From contig BSWB01000006.1 of NCBI GenBank assembly GCA_033239125.1, positions 113,568,242 through 113,632,241 of the forward strand: a stretch of 64,000 nucleotides of DNA, read 5' to 3'. The notes beneath the pieces were generated by a model. It saw nothing but the letters and a program-made list of their open reading frames with translations. It was not told where the DNA came from and did no database searches. Position 1 is the first letter of the stretch. Each line of letters starts with the position of its first letter. This document shows positions 11,937 through 24,008 of the stretch, piece after piece. Source of the DNA: Fagopyrum homotropicum. Its lineage: Eukaryota; Streptophyta; Magnoliopsida; Caryophyllales; Polygonaceae. The translations under genes were made by a program, and so were the position numbers.

Positions 11937-12641
11937 ATGTATTATCCGAAATATCATTCCAGAGGAAAAGCTCGACTCATAGATCAAAATCTCGCCCGAG
12001 ATTTTGGCCGAGATTTGCCCCAATCAAGGTTTAATCAATACGTTCCTCAATGGAGATAGATGAATGAGGATGACGGACGCTCACGTGTTCCGTATAGAAC
12101 TCCAGCCCCGAAACCACATCCACAAATCCATTACGACCAAGGTATGAGGTATTCCAATTAAAATTGTGATATGCCTAATGCTCCGGAGTATGTTGATCTT
12201 CTGGAATTTGAGGATGAGAGGGACTATCATGGGCATCGTCAACATTCCAGAAGGGAACTCTATTACCCAAGGGCGGAACCATCTAGACGTCCTTCGATAA
12301 AGATTAATGAAACTATAAAAGAACTCAGAAATGAGTTAGGGCAAGTACGTAAACAATTGATCGCATTCATGGAGGCTATCCAAACTAACAAGGTTACTGA
12401 CTCTAAACTTTCTGTTCTTATTAATGATCATGTGGAATTACCGGAATCTAATTTGATTGTTGATGACAAGCATGACATAGATATAGATATGAAAGAACAT
12501 TCTCGTGAATGTGATGAGCATGATCCCAAGTTGTTGCAATCATCTTTAAATTGTTCTTTAGTACAAAGTCCTAGTAATATATCTTCTAATGTGCCTAAGT
12601 TTTATGTAGTGCATCCTCAAGTTGTTGCATTGTTAGATTAG
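11937..12641 (+). pseudogene. Gag-like frame of the non-autonomous element, two in-frame stops
   Basis: One reading frame runs from the ATG at 11937 to the TAG at 12639-12641 (about 235 codons) and is broken only by TAG at 12057 and TAA near 12159. The product would be polar, with many His, Arg and Asp residues and a probable coiled coil around KINETIKELRNELGQVRKQL. No zinc knuckle, protease or polymerase motif is visible. Position after the primer-binding site and the basic N-terminal part (YYPKYHSRGKARL) suggest a relic gag or small nucleic-acid-binding protein; I do not recognise a family. The ATG directly follows tgcag, which could be a splice acceptor. Confidence 0.5.
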
Positions 12642-12661
12642 ATTACCATAGGAAGTATGTT

Positions 12662-12945
12662 ATGCATGAGATTATTAATGGAAGTTTCATATGGCATAGA
12701 GTGTTGTATGCTTTGCATTGTCATGACTCTATTAATACATTACTTCTTTTAAACCTTAATCTTGCACCGTTATCCAAGAGGAAGCGAGTGAGCTTTATCG
12801 TAGGATTGCAAGATGAGTTGGTCAAGTTGATGACTTCATCATATGAAGTTAATCCAGTCTGGAAGCTTCCATACTTGAGTCATCGTGTGATTAATAATAA
12901 GCAAGACTATGATTTGAGGTCGAATCATTTCCAAGAAGGGGAGTA
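12662..12945 (+). pseudogene. Fragment resembling the end of a gypsy pol frame
   Basis: The frame ends in NKQDYDLRSNHFQEGEYD, a tail common at the C-terminus of plant gypsy polyproteins (DLRxNxFxEGEDD), immediately before the purine tract and 3' LTR. The open frame continues into the LTR to 13015. Upstream residues (KRKRVSFIVGLQDELVKLM) are not assignable. I read it as the remnant left when the rest of pol was deleted. Confidence 0.45.
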
Positions 12946-13882
12946 TGATGTGGGACCATCCTTAGCATCTACGACTACGCTACATGGATCATTCACCAAT
13001 CTAGAAGCGAGATAAACTCAAGGAAGGAGCGCTTACAAGTTGCAAAGATGGGGCGAATCGATGGAATGGGAGATTGCATGGAAAATGAAGAAAATTGATC
13101 GATTTTCCTGTAGGGAAAATTGACCCACTTTCGTGTCCGATTTCCTTCACTGGAACGAGGTTTTGCAAAGATCCGGCCATGATTTTCTATCTTTGGGTGA
13201 TTATATTTTGTTATGATTCCTTAAAGCTCTCATATTATTTTAAGGGATTATTAGTTAGTTATCTTTTTAGATTTTATTTTATATATCTTAAAGATATCTT
13301 TGCAAGATTATCTTTAAATATATTTTCCTATTTTTCGTAGGATTAGTCTCCCTTATAAATAACCTTAGTGGGGAAAATTGTTGAGTAGATTAGATTTGAT
13401 ATATTTCCACAGATTGTGAGACTTGAAACTTTACTTCCGAAGTTTGTTTTTTATTCATTAAATCGTTCAATCAATAAAGAGAGCTTTTGATTGAATTGTT
13501 TATGAAAACCTTGCTAGATTGTGCTTGTGTGTTAATCTTATTGAAGGTTGGTGCTCTTGGTCAATACTAGTCCCTCCTTGTACTTGTCTTAATTAGAAGA
13601 CTTGTGTAAGGTTAAAGAAGTGTGGGTTAAGGTAATCTTCTCGTTTAAGGGTTTTGACACATCATTGATCAAGGTTTTTTTGCAGAACTATCTTAGTTCA
13701 TATCTTCTTATATTCTTTCCATTTATCATTCCATAATCATCTTCTTATCTTACCATATCATTCACTAATCCGTATTCTGAGTTTGTCAAAAAATCGGCCT
13801 GTTCTTGAGAAAAATCGACCGATTTTTATCCCAGTTAACGACTTTCATTCTAGTTCAGGAACTGCGGCATATCCCCGTATCA
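12946..13882 (+). repeat. 3' LTR of the 3.8-kb element
   Basis: Same ends as the 5' LTR (TGATGTGG...GTATCA), preceded by the purine tract aagaaggggagta at 12933-12945. TATA-like ttataaata lies at 13353-13361. Confidence 0.88.
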
Positions 13883-13887
13883 ACGTC

Positions 13888-16150
13888 ACTTTTACCATTT
13901 CGCTCACAAGCGATTCAACAAATTTTAGCATCCAAACTCTAAAAATTTATACTCATCTAGGAAGATGGCTAAAAATGCATGCAATGGGCGTTTCAACATA
14001 TACACTCAAGTCTTTGCAAAACAACCACGAAATGGGGTTTTCACCCCCAAATCCTTAAGGAGGGATTTAGCTATTCATAGTAAAGATTGCAAGAAAATCT
14101 AAAGCATGCATCATATTTGAACAACTTGAAAGGTAAATAAACTTGGAAATAAACAACATACAATAAGAAATATAAAAATCAGAAATTACAACTCACAAAG
14201 TTGTTCTTGATGTTCTTGCAAAAGTAAAGTGTTTAATCTAAAAAGAGGTGGAGAATTTGAAAATAAGTGTTTTTGTTAGCTTCCTCTACTAAAAATAAAA
14301 AATCTTAACCATAAGGCCGAACCAAAGTCACAAGTTATCTCTTCCTAATGGCGGAAAAATATTTTTATAAAGTTTGAATTCACCTTTTGACCCATAGGAA
14401 ATTACATTTGTACCCTTAAAAGAAGGCAAAATCACACAAGCAGTCACATGTGGGCTCATTGACACATACAAGGGGCACCGGTCCACATGGCGGTCTAGAG
14501 GTCAGTCTCGGTTTTATAGTGGATAGGCTGAACGGTCCAAGATTGGGCAAGTCGGTCCAGGAGGTTGGTTCACAATAGTTTACGCAATAAAATATTTGTT
14601 TGTAACTACATAAATCTAATGTCATATTGATCTTGTTATAAAAAAAATATTCCTACACATCCATTGCATCTTATAGGAAATTAAGGCATAAATTCGCGTA
14701 GATCTCACATTTTGTAAAGAATACCCTACAGTAACGCACATCTCTCACACACTGAATTGAAAAATCACAAGATTACCATACCGTATAAATTAAGAAAAGT
14801 ATTTCAAAGGACATAATTAACTTCAAACATCACAAATTTATCATGCAAAGTCCGGCTCTCTAAATCCAAAGCAGTAAGAATTTAACAAGACATACTTACC
14901 ATTTTTATTGAATCGAAATATATTAATCGGTCGATTCGATCAACGCTAGCTAGTTTAACGCACATGAAGGTTGTTGAGTTATAAAACTGAATGCAAAAAC
15001 TGGATTTTTAACCTAGTGAATTGATGACCTTTTCTATAAGTTTCACACTAATTAGAAAAAACTTGTCTAGGAATGGAAAACAAGTCCAAAAAGTCAAAGC
15101 ATATCTTCCAACAAACACTATCTCAGAGAATATATGGAGAAAGATAGAAGGATAAATCTTCCAAAATCTAACGCATAACTCAAACAATCAACCGTTCAAA
15201 CACAATGAATGGACTCATATTGGTGTAAACCTGTAATGTTTGGAATAAGTGGCAATGTGCTCCTCATATGTGTGTGCACGGTCGACTCGATTGATGTGGT
15301 CAGTCGATTGCTTGTATTCTTTCGAGTACTTCTTCATTTCTCCAACTTCAATCAATTCAGTCTTGACGTGAAATTCTTCAAGCATAGGGGGACCTTGTTC
15401 AATAGTTGATATTCTTCCAAATATAACTTCTTTGATGCTCCAAATGGGATAGAATGCATGCATTTCCATAAAGCGCGAGTATTTTCAAAACAACAAAGTG
15501 AATGAAATCTACTATAAAATCATGCAATTTTATTCTAAATGCTTAAGAGATTCAGGGGCTTACTAGCGTGGTCGAGGGACTTATTCCTCATGTTTGAAAT
15601 ATTTTCTATGAACATTACTTATACAACCCAGAATCCTTAATCAAACTATTATAGACTACACAACTCTCATAAATGACGTCGTTGTCAAGGAGTTAGAATT
15701 ATATTTGAGTACGTTTTAACGTTTGAATAACAATGACCCAAACATAAGAAAAGAACGCCCACATGGACTTGGGTTCAACATCGTATTAATTTTTATATTT
15801 TGCGGGTCAAATTTTATGGAAGGTGCATATTTGTTGAGCTTACACAAACTCACGAGGTTTCAGCCTAACCCACATAACTGATATGTTTTGCTTATATATC
15901 ACGTGTTATCGATACTGAACAATGTATCTCTAACTTCACAAAGGTGACATGTAGTGCTACCGATTATTTAATTAAAGAGTAAAGTTGATGAGACGACTAA
16001 TCTTATCTTGATATACGGTGCATGTTATTTTCACGTTAGTATTACAAAGGTCCGTCCAATAATATGAGACCTTTAACCCAACAAAATAATATTCCTTTTT
16101 ACATGGCCTCGTAACATGTATGCTTATTTGATTTAATTACCATGTAATTA
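13888..16150. other. Intergenic sequence without recognisable genes
   Basis: AT-rich DNA between two transposons. Short open frames (for example 15209-15409 and its antisense) have no homology I recognise and no gene-like structure. No paired repeat ends or target duplications were found. Confidence 0.4.
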
Positions 16151-17797
16151 TCGTCAAATTAGCTAAGTAAGCCTTTTTGAGATTTCTCTCTAGTAACTAG
16201 ATTCATGGTATAAATATATTTAGTAAATGTACCCCTAATCAAACCCCTTATGCTCCAACTTCAATTTAATGAAAGTGAAAAAAATTGAAGGGGTATACAA
16301 ACCTAATGGAAATAGAAAATGACCTATTTGGCCAAATTCTTTCTTTAATTATTAGAAAATTTTGTTAAGGCTCAATATTTCATTAGACTTAAAAGGTTAA
16401 GGGTAATTTAAGTGTTTATTCCCTCTCTCTTTCTTTTTTCATTTTTTGATACATAGTTTGTAAAAAGAATTTTGAAAGAATTTGGCCAAATAGATCATTT
16501 TCTATTTTCATTAGGTTTGTATATCCCTTCAATTTTTACCATTTTTATTAATGGTAGGTAAAAGTAATTAACCCCTCTATTTAAATAAAAATAAACATGA
16601 ATTTTCTAAGTTACTAAGTTATGTAAAAGACTTTTTTATTATTTTGTTTTCCTTTTTTTAATTAATTTTTTGGTATGAAATTCTCATATCAGAAATTTTC
16701 ATACCAAAAATTCTCATACAAGAATTTCATATCAAAAGTTTCATACCAGAAGTATGTAAATAGTGAAATCCTAATAATCTGTGTTCGAAATGAAATCCTA
16801 ACAAATCATAATGAACATATTTGATGAAATTGAAAAAAAGAAGAAGAGAAAAACTAACTACCCAGGAAAATGTTCATGACATAATTGAATTGAATATTGA
16901 AGTAAAGCATCAGTAAACATTGACAACAACGGGGCCGCAGACATAATGCTTGCCATCGATCGGACCACGACAACTCTCCAACTGACTGACCCTCAAAATT
17001 AGTCAATGGTACGAGGGTGTAACACATAAGGGAAGATTCTAGTAGGAGGGATTCATATCAAATTTAACATTCTCCATAGGGATTATGCTTAAAAAAAACT
17101 ATTTAACACTGATGTGCAAAGGATATTCTTGTAGAACTTGGTCTCTTTCAATAACTGAAGTATTGAAATAAAAAAAACTCAAATGAATGACACTAAAACA
17201 TCAGTAAATTCATATCACCCGATTAGAATTTCAGAAGAGGAAGGTGGTAGTCACAACTCCCAAGCGAGGGGGCGATGAACAAAACTCCTATGCGAGAGGC
17301 GGCGTGTATACCTTCCCGGCGGATGACGAGGCGGCTAGCGGTGAGGCTTGGTGGCGGGGTTGTTCTAGGTCGGAACTGGTTTCTGATTCCCACTATAAAC
17401 AAAGCTAGTGAAGTTGAGACAACGAGGCAGATTAGTTCTCCTTTGGTGGCGTCAAAGGAAGGTAGATTGTGGCGGCAACTCGATCTCAGTTTCCGGCTGG
17501 ACTCGACTAGGGCGGCAGTGACAGTGGTCCGTCGGCTTCCTCCAACGACTTCAGATCCGAATCGGCAAATTGAGGGAGATGACTCCCTTCGCTAGGAGTT
17601 GATGGTCTTCATCTATCTAACCGAATTAAATTTAGTGGAATGGGTGCCGGAGAGAAGAGAGAGAGAGGAAGGTGAAACCCTAGATGAGTGTGCTTGAACG
17701 GTAAAAAAAATACGGGGTACATTTACTAAATCAAAAAACGAGATGGGCCTAGTTACTATACTAAAAACTGAAAAGGGCCTATTTACCAAATTCATCC
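16151..17797. mobile_element. Mutator-like non-autonomous element (16-kb copy)
   Basis: Left end (tcaaattagctaagtaagcc, then a taactag block and agtaaatgtacccc) and right end read in reverse (ggatgaatttggtaaatagg, then cccttttcag, a taactagg block and agtaaatgtacccc) are clearly related over about 70 bp. The same ends bound the element at 61835-63798, which has a clean 9-bp duplication. Here the flanks (atgtaatta, aataatttt) do not match, so the exact left edge is uncertain. Inside are a fold-back (16252-16557), ataccagaa-type repeats (16668-16760) and a GA-rich segment with a 106-residue frame (17275-17595) that I do not accept as a gene. Confidence 0.6.
16252..16557. repeat. Fold-back (inverted repeat) inside the Mutator-like element
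   Basis: The stretch 16287-16345, including gtatacaaacctaatgg, is the reverse complement of 16471-16533 with few changes, and weaker pairing extends each arm to about 90 bp. A central AT-rich spacer of about 125 bp separates the arms. The ends resemble the left-terminal sequence of the host element family (accatttttattaatgg against accactttcatttaatgg), so it may be a duplicated, inverted terminus. Confidence 0.7.
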
Positions 17798-18093
17798 AAT
17801 AATTTTTTATCCTTATTTTTCATCTTTAGATGTGATTTTGTTAAAGAAAAAGATTAAAAAGGCTTTTAACTTTTACCCTATATATAATTCTCCCCTAAAT
17901 GAAAGAATTGCGTAAAATAGAGGTATATTTACTAAATGAGTTTATGATTAATGGGTATTCTTAATAGAGTTCTAGTGGTAAAAAAAAACTAGTTGGTCAT
18001 TTTACTCAAATAAAGAAAGGTGTTTGGAGTACGAATTCTATCTATAAGTCATATTGAGTTTTTTTTCTAATAAATGTAGTCACCATTAGTACA

Positions 18094-19552
18094 TGATAAC
18101 TCCACCTTGGTTATATATTTGTATATGTGATGATGGAAGACTTAACATTATGAGCGGTTTATACACTAACAAATATAGATTATCTTTCTAGATTGCATGA
18201 TTTGGTTTTGTATTTGTTAAATGTGTGCAGGCCTTGTAAAGCATTTCAAAGGATGAATGGAGGCCTTGAAACAAGTTACAAAGGACAGACACAGAGATTG
18301 AGAAGCAATTCAAAGGTTCAACTCTGAGACCTTGAAAACCATTTCAAGGATCAAAGCCGAAGCCTTGAAACACGTTACAATGGATACATCGGCTAGAAGG
18401 ATTTCAAAATCAAGATTCAATCTCAACAACCAAATCCACCAAGGATCAAGAGAAGATCTTCAAACAAGATATCAAAAGAAGATCTCGGCCGGCTCAAATC
18501 TCCAACGGATTTTGTAGAAGAATTTTCGGCCCAACAAGAAGATCTTGAAAAGATCTTAACCGACGCAAGATTGAAGATTTCATCCAACGGATTTCACAAA
18601 GATCTCGAAATCCAAGGAAGATCTTCAACGGCTATCAAAAAAAGATATCTTCAACAAAAGATCCTTAACAACTTGGAAGATCTCGGAGCTTGAAACAAGG
18701 ACTTCACCGACAAGATCTTCAACGACTTTTTTCAAGAGAATATCTCGAAGAAGTATCTCAACGTGCGTCAATGAGATGAAGAAGATAGAAGATCCTAAAA
18801 CGGCTACGTCATCTCAACCTACACCGTTTTCTATGGAGAAGGAAGAACATCACAACGGTCATCTTCACAACGGCTAGAAGACTTCTCCATCTATAAATGA
18901 AGATCACGATTGAAGAAAACAACAACAAGCTTACACGGAAACATCTAAGTCTTCAAGCGATCACAAGCATCTTCATTTCGTTCCAAAAGTTTTTCTTCCT
19001 CTTAGTTCACAAAAGTTTACATCCCTAGAGAGAGAAAAACATGAGAGCCTGATTGGTATATCTAGAGAGTGTTATACTTGAGTGTGTGTTACTCTGCGAA
19101 GTAACTAGGCAATTATTGCTGGGTTAAGAGTTGGAACTTGATCGTAGCATTGACAACAATGAGAGAAGAAGGGGATTTCTTCTAGGTTGTATCTAGGACT
19201 CTTTGAAGCAGATAATAGATACTTAGATCCTACGGGCAAAGAAACCCTAGGACGAAGACGTATGTTATTAGAGATGAACTTCTTAAACATATCACCATGT
19301 CGATCTTTTACTTCCACACTATTTCTTGATTAATTGTGACTAACTTTGTTTTGTAGGTTTTCGGAGTCAAGGCCTTGAAATCACTTTCAAAGCCCTTGAA
19401 AACCAGTTGTGTCACAAAGAACACAAATCGACATCAAGGCCTTGAAATTAGTTGCAAAGCCTTGAGATAAGTTTTTGCAAAAAGTTCCCACACTCTATTC
19501 ACCCCCCTTCTAGAGTATTTATATCCTTTATATTCACATATATGGTTCTTCA
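18094..19552 (+). repeat. 5' LTR of the copia element (1,459 bp)
   Basis: Contains a TATA-like box ctataaatga at 18891-18900 and many copies of ccttgaaa, often paired with tttcaagg or ttacaaagg to form short palindromes (18232-18380, 19368-19470). Confidence 0.88.
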
Positions 19553-19554
19553 AT

Positions 19555-19566
19555 TGGTATTAGAGC
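19555..19566 (+). other. Primer-binding site of the copia element
   Basis: tggtattagagc, two bases after the LTR; one base off the standard initiator Met tRNA complement. Confidence 0.85.
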
Positions 19567-19595
19567 TAGACTCACGTATATTGATTTAACTATCA

Positions 19596-20807
19596 ATGAG
19601 ACTAATCATGAACTTTGTAGGTCATGGAGGATTCGCTCAAGGAAGATCCACATCTCGACCACCACTCTTCTGCGGCGACAACTTTGCCCATTGGAGAGCA
19701 CTAATGCAAATGATTGTTATTGATCAAGAAATGGAACTATGGATCATTATTCAAAATGGCCCTAAATTCTCAACCACCACGGTTGAAGGAGTCCAAGTCG
19801 CAAAGAAAGAAGCAGACTTCACACAAACCGACTTGGATAGTGTTTCAAAGAACTACAAGGCCATGAACTTGCTCTATTGTGGATTGGATGCAAATGAATT
19901 CAACCGTGTCTCATCATGAAAGAGTGCTAAAGAAATATGGGACAAATTAGTTATCACATACGAAGGAACAAGTCAACTGAAGGAAACAAAGATAAGCATC
20001 TTCCTCAGACAATATGAGTTATTCAAGATGAACTCAAATGAATCAGTCAAAGAAATGTTCACATAATTCACCGAGATCGTGAACAACCTCGACTCACTTG
20101 GGAAGGTCTTCACACATGAAGAGAAAGTAAGGAAGGTTGTAAGGAGCTTACCTAAAGCCAAGTGGGGACCAAAGGTGACTGCAGTCGAAGAAACTCAAAA
20201 TCTCACAACACTTCCTCGTGACGACCTTCTTGGAAAGGTTATCACCCACGAAATGGTTCTTGGTGAAGAAGATGGAGAGCTCCCGTCCAACACAAAGAAC
20301 CTAGCTCTAAGATCCAAGATGGATGAGATACCATCAGAAGAGGAAGATAGTGATGATGAAGATGAGGAAGATCCATTCGCCTTGATCTCAAGGGGTCTGG
20401 CAAAAATTCTTCAAATGAAAAAGCAATTCGCAAACAACAAAGATTATCCACGATCATCACGACCTCGAGGTAAGTTTTCTAACCCTAATAAGAAAACTAA
20501 GGTACTGACTTGTTTTGGATGTGGTGAAACAGATCATCTCATAAAGGATTGTCCACAAAAGAAAAGGAGCAACTTTAGGAAGAATGATCGAAAGAAGAAA
20601 GCTATGATAGCTTCATGGAGTGATTCAGATTCTACCAATGAATCAGAAGACGAGAAAGAACAAGCAAACTTGTGTCTAATGGTCGATCATGAAGAAAATC
20701 CAAATCACTTTGTTGATGATGTGGTAAGTACAATTATGTCTCAACCTAAACCTGAACTCACGCAATTCCCTAAAGACATAATCAATGTGATAAAGAACAT
20801 AGGGTAA
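19596..20807 (+). pseudogene. Copia gag, two in-frame stops
   Basis: A single frame runs through the whole interval, interrupted by TGA at 19917-19919 and TAA near 20067. The first part (NFAHWRALMQ, AKEIWDKL, YELFKMNSNESVKEMF) matches the UBN2-type gag of copia elements. The C-terminal part is acidic (EEEDSDDEDEEDP) and then carries a CCHC zinc knuckle CFGCGETDHLIKDC, which binds RNA. Gag forms the virus-like particle. After the stop at 20807 a coiled-coil-like segment continues in shifted frames to about 21015. Confidence 0.85.
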
Positions 20808-21192
20808 GGATAAGTTCCTTGAGAGAAAAGCTCCTCAAACAAGAGAAATGATTAAGTGATATGTCTTTGAAGATTGAAAATCTTAACACTGAAAAGTTAG
20901 ACCTTGATATCAATATCGAGGCCTTAGAATCAGAAAATGCGATTCTCAAGGGCAATCTCTCTTCTCTTCATCAAAAATATATCGATATAGAGAAAGTTAA
21001 AAAAAGGTTGATCTAACTATGACGTGTCAAGACCAGAAGGTTGCACTTATTCAATTCACTCGTTCGAAAGCCAACCTCGAAAGGATGATGGTGAGCAACA
21101 GTCTTCTCTTAACAAGAATGATATAGGCTATCACGTAATTTTTTTTTAGCAAAACAACCACCACTTTTGTTAAAGCTAAAGGAAGTATTCAT

Positions 21193-22045
21193 ATGCCCAC
21201 ATGTTTCTACTGTTGCAAAAAGGGTCACGTAAAATCAACATGTCCATATAGAAGAAATGACCCTTACATCATTAGAAACACGTATCCTCTATGTCTAAGG
21301 AAACAAGTTAAGCAAATATGGGTTCCTGAAGGTACTAGACCATCAAACATGATTGAGCCTGGATATGGACCAAAATATGCGACCCGGAAAGGTTGATGTT
21401 TGTTGTTTTGCAGGATAGCACCAAGGTAAAGGAGCATAAATGGATTTTAGATAGTGGTTGCTCAAGACATATGAGTGGAAAAAGCTCACTGTTCTCAGAT
21501 CTAAAGAAGCAATCATTTGGAACCATTAGGATTGGTGATAAAGGAAAGTGTAACATCATTGGCATTGGTAAAATTGGTTATAATTCATCTAACTTTATCG
21601 ATGATGTTTATCTTGTTGACGGCTTAAAATATAACTTGCTTAGTATCTCTAAAATTTGTGATAAAGGCAACAAGGTGATTTTTTATTCGGAAAAATGTGA
21701 AGTCCAAGATAATATATATCGGGTGATATTGTGCTTATTGCTCCTAGATGCAACAATGTTTATTCAATGAGCACTAACCAAGTTTCAGGATCTAAGCTAA
21801 CATGTCTCAAGGTCTTGACTGACGACCCAAGGCTTTGGCATAGGAGACTTGGTCACGTAAGCATGCATACAATGAAGAAACTACTTTCTAAGGATTTGGT
21901 ACGTGGTTTACCAAACCTAAACTTCAAGGTAGATGAACTATGTAAGACTTGTACACAAGGTAAACAAACTAGAGGTTCATTCAAACCAAAGAAGGTTGTA
22001 AGTTCTTCTCCATCCATTGAACTTTTACATATGGAACTAAGCTAA
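21193..22045 (+). pseudogene. Copia pol, N-terminal part: second zinc knuckle, protease, GAG-pre-integrase
   Basis: A CCHC-like segment CFYCCKKGHVKSTC (21205-21250) is followed, after a frameshift near 21395, by the aspartic protease motif WILDSGCSRHMSG, whose DSG holds the catalytic aspartate. A further frameshift near 21735 leads into the GAG-pre-integrase domain (LWHRRLGHVSMHTMKKL) with the His-Cys zinc site ending CKTCTQGKQ. The frame stops where the integrase core should begin, at the deletion junction at 22036-22087. At least two frameshifts make it non-functional. Confidence 0.85.
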
Positions 22046-22087
22046 CATGTCCTCCAGGGTGCGAAAACCGCACCCTAGAGGACATGT
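22045..22087. repeat. 19-bp palindrome at the integrase deletion junction
   Basis: Arms 22045-22063 and 22069-22087 pair with one mismatch around the loop aaaac. The right arm is genuine integrase coding sequence; the left arm is an inverted copy of it. The preceding 15 bases (ctaagctaacatgtc, from 22036) duplicate 21792-21806. The arrangement is typical of template-switching repair. Confidence 0.85.
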
Positions 22088-22698
22088 CTAGGACTTTGCT
22101 TTTAGAAAATAGTTTGCCAAAAAGTTTTTGGACGGAAGGTGTTAACACAGCAAACCACATCTTGAATAGATGTTTAATTTGTCCTATTTTAAAAAAGACT
22201 TCTTATGAACTATTTAAGGGAAGAAAACCTAATATTTCTTATTTTAAACCCTTTGGATGTACTTGTTTTGTCCATAACAATGGAAAAGACAACCTTGGTA
22301 AATTTGATGCACGTAGTGACGAAGCTATCTTCATCGGATATGCTTCAAATTGCAAAGCTCATCGTGTTTATAATAGACGTATCAAAATCGTTGAGGAAGG
22401 TATTCATGTTATATTTGATGAAAGCAATGATGGTACTTTGAGTGAAAGTTTTGCAGATTTTAAACTGAATCAAAATGGAGATCACAATTCTGATGGAGAA
22501 GAAGATCCTAAAGCTAAGGAAAAGAACATGCAAGAAAAGATTCAAGATACCAGAGAACAATCTCAAGACCTTGAAACGCATCTTCGAGACCTTGAAACAG
22601 AAAGTTACGATGTCATAAATCAGTTTCAAGGCCTTCATATAGGATCCAAAGGCAATACTCCAGCGGAACCTGATTCTAGTCGAGCAAATAAACCCTAA
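22069..22698 (+). pseudogene. Copia integrase, C-terminal part only
   Basis: Begins within the helix normally downstream of the catalytic glutamate (MSRTLLLENSLPKSFWTEG), continues through ANHILNRC and the typical PFGCTCFVHN...KFDARSDEAIFIGYA segment, and ends in an acidic, repeat-containing linker (DLETHLRDLETE). Both catalytic aspartates are gone with the deleted core. RT should follow but is absent; sequence breaks off into short duplicated filler at about 22745. Confidence 0.85.
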
Positions 22699-22764
22699 TC
22701 TTCAAAATCTACTCCATCTTACAAAAGGAGAAAATTTCAATATTCTTCATACCATCCACCAGAG

Positions 22765-22920
22765 AATACTCAAAAACTGCTCAGTCTAGAAGGTGCGATC
22801 TGGTGAACATTGATTTCACAATCGATCAATGTGTATGTGCGATCTGGTGAACATTGATTTTTTGGAAACTCTTCAACTGCTCTGTGTGTCAATACTCAAA
22901 AACTGCTCAGTCTGGAAGGT
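22765..22920. repeat. Interleaved short duplications at the RT/RNase H deletion junction
   Basis: aatactcaaaaactgctcag occurs twice (about 22763 and 22891), and gtgcgatctggtgaacattg also occurs twice (about 22792 and 22836). A local inverted pair acattgat/atcaatgt sits between them. This patchwork replaces about 2 kb of expected RT and RNase H sequence. Confidence 0.8.
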
Positions 22921-24008
22921 GCTCAACCCAAGGGAAACCGCATTCACCAAACTCACGAGGTTTTTTTTATGTCAACCTTGTCGTAAAAAGGGAAAAGGGA
23001 CTCCTCACTCTCGAAATATCAGTTAAAGGTACTTCAATCTCTCTCACACCCATTGTTTTGTGTGAGATTTTAGGGCTTCCTACAGATTTTCCCTTAACTA
23101 CCCACCCCGGTCTGAAAGTGTTCGACTCGCCAAGGAGCAATTTCTGGTTCCTAATTCAACATCCTGCCAACTCACTCACACCTCCCTAACCCTAGATGTT
23201 AAAATCATCTTTACGATTCTGGTTAGATGTGTTATTCCTTGAGCAAACTCGAATGAACTGTTGACGGATCAGTCTCTGGAACTAATTTATCTAATTATGT
23301 CTCGATTCTCTCGATTAGATACAGATTTTCCTAACTTGATCCTAAACCATATGGTTCATACCATTAACTCCACCAGAGCCATTCCACTACCTACAAGAAC
23401 CTTCTCCCTATGATCTTTGCTCACTTTTCAGTTGACACCTCCATTGAGGATCAACAACTGTCAACTGGAAAGATTGATGAGAAGTGCTTGGAACGATCAA
23501 GGGTAGAGAAAACTCTATATGGGGTTTGACTTTAAAAGGAAAGGTTGTTGCACTGACCCCCTCATCTACTGCTCCGTCGGCTTCCTTTGTCTCGGACACC
23601 AGGTTAGATGGATTTGAGATGGAATTAGGTTCTCTCAATCGAGAATTGTTTGACTTCCAACTTGACACTATGCGGAGAATGGATGTTAATCATGAGGTCA
23701 TGTCTGTTATGCATGAAAAAATCAATCAAATGTATCTCATGAATGCTCTCACACTCACCACCATTGGTAAAATGTTTCCTCTAACTAAAGATGTCGCCCA
23801 ACACACTCAGGAAAGAGTGGAAAACGTTCTTATGAATTGCAAACACAAAGTACAAGACAAATTCATTCTTTATCCGACACATGTTGAGCCAACCATTCTT
23901 ACAACTGAGGAATATGGTGTGGCCAAAGAGCTCCGTGCTGAAGAGAAGACATGCATATTAGAGGCTGAAATCAACGACATGAGTAACAAGAATGCTCAAT
24001 CCAGGTGA
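22921..24008 (+). pseudogene. Copia 3' ORF (so-called env-like) remnant
   Basis: The first part (LLTLEISVKGTSISLTP, VLCEILGLPTDFP) resembles the plant transposon/retroelement domain found downstream of pol in SIRE-type elements. Several stops and frameshifts follow between about 23190 and 23480. A further open frame (23484-24008) encodes HEVMSVMHEKINQMYLMNAL and looks helical. Function of this ORF in the family is unsettled; I see no clear signal peptide or membrane anchor here. Confidence 0.6.

Larger units (their letters stand above)
10068..13882 (+). mobile_element. Non-autonomous gypsy-type LTR retrotransposon (3.8 kb)
   Basis: LTRs of 954 and 937 bp begin TGATGTGGGACC and end ATCA, flanked by a perfect target duplication ACGTC (10063-10067, 13883-13887). 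The primer-binding site tggtatcagagc (11025-11036) and a purine tract (12933-12945) are in place. The 1.9-kb internal region has no protease, RT or integrase, only a gag-like frame with two stops and a second short frame. It therefore depended on enzymes from another element. Short palindromic words of the type aaaatcg(a/g)cc are scattered through LTRs and internal region. Confidence 0.88.

Noticed and set aside
17275..17595. 106-aa open frame as a host gene or captured exon
   Set aside because: Lies in the GA-rich arm of a Mutator-like element, has low-complexity composition, no domain, and no exon structure I can support.
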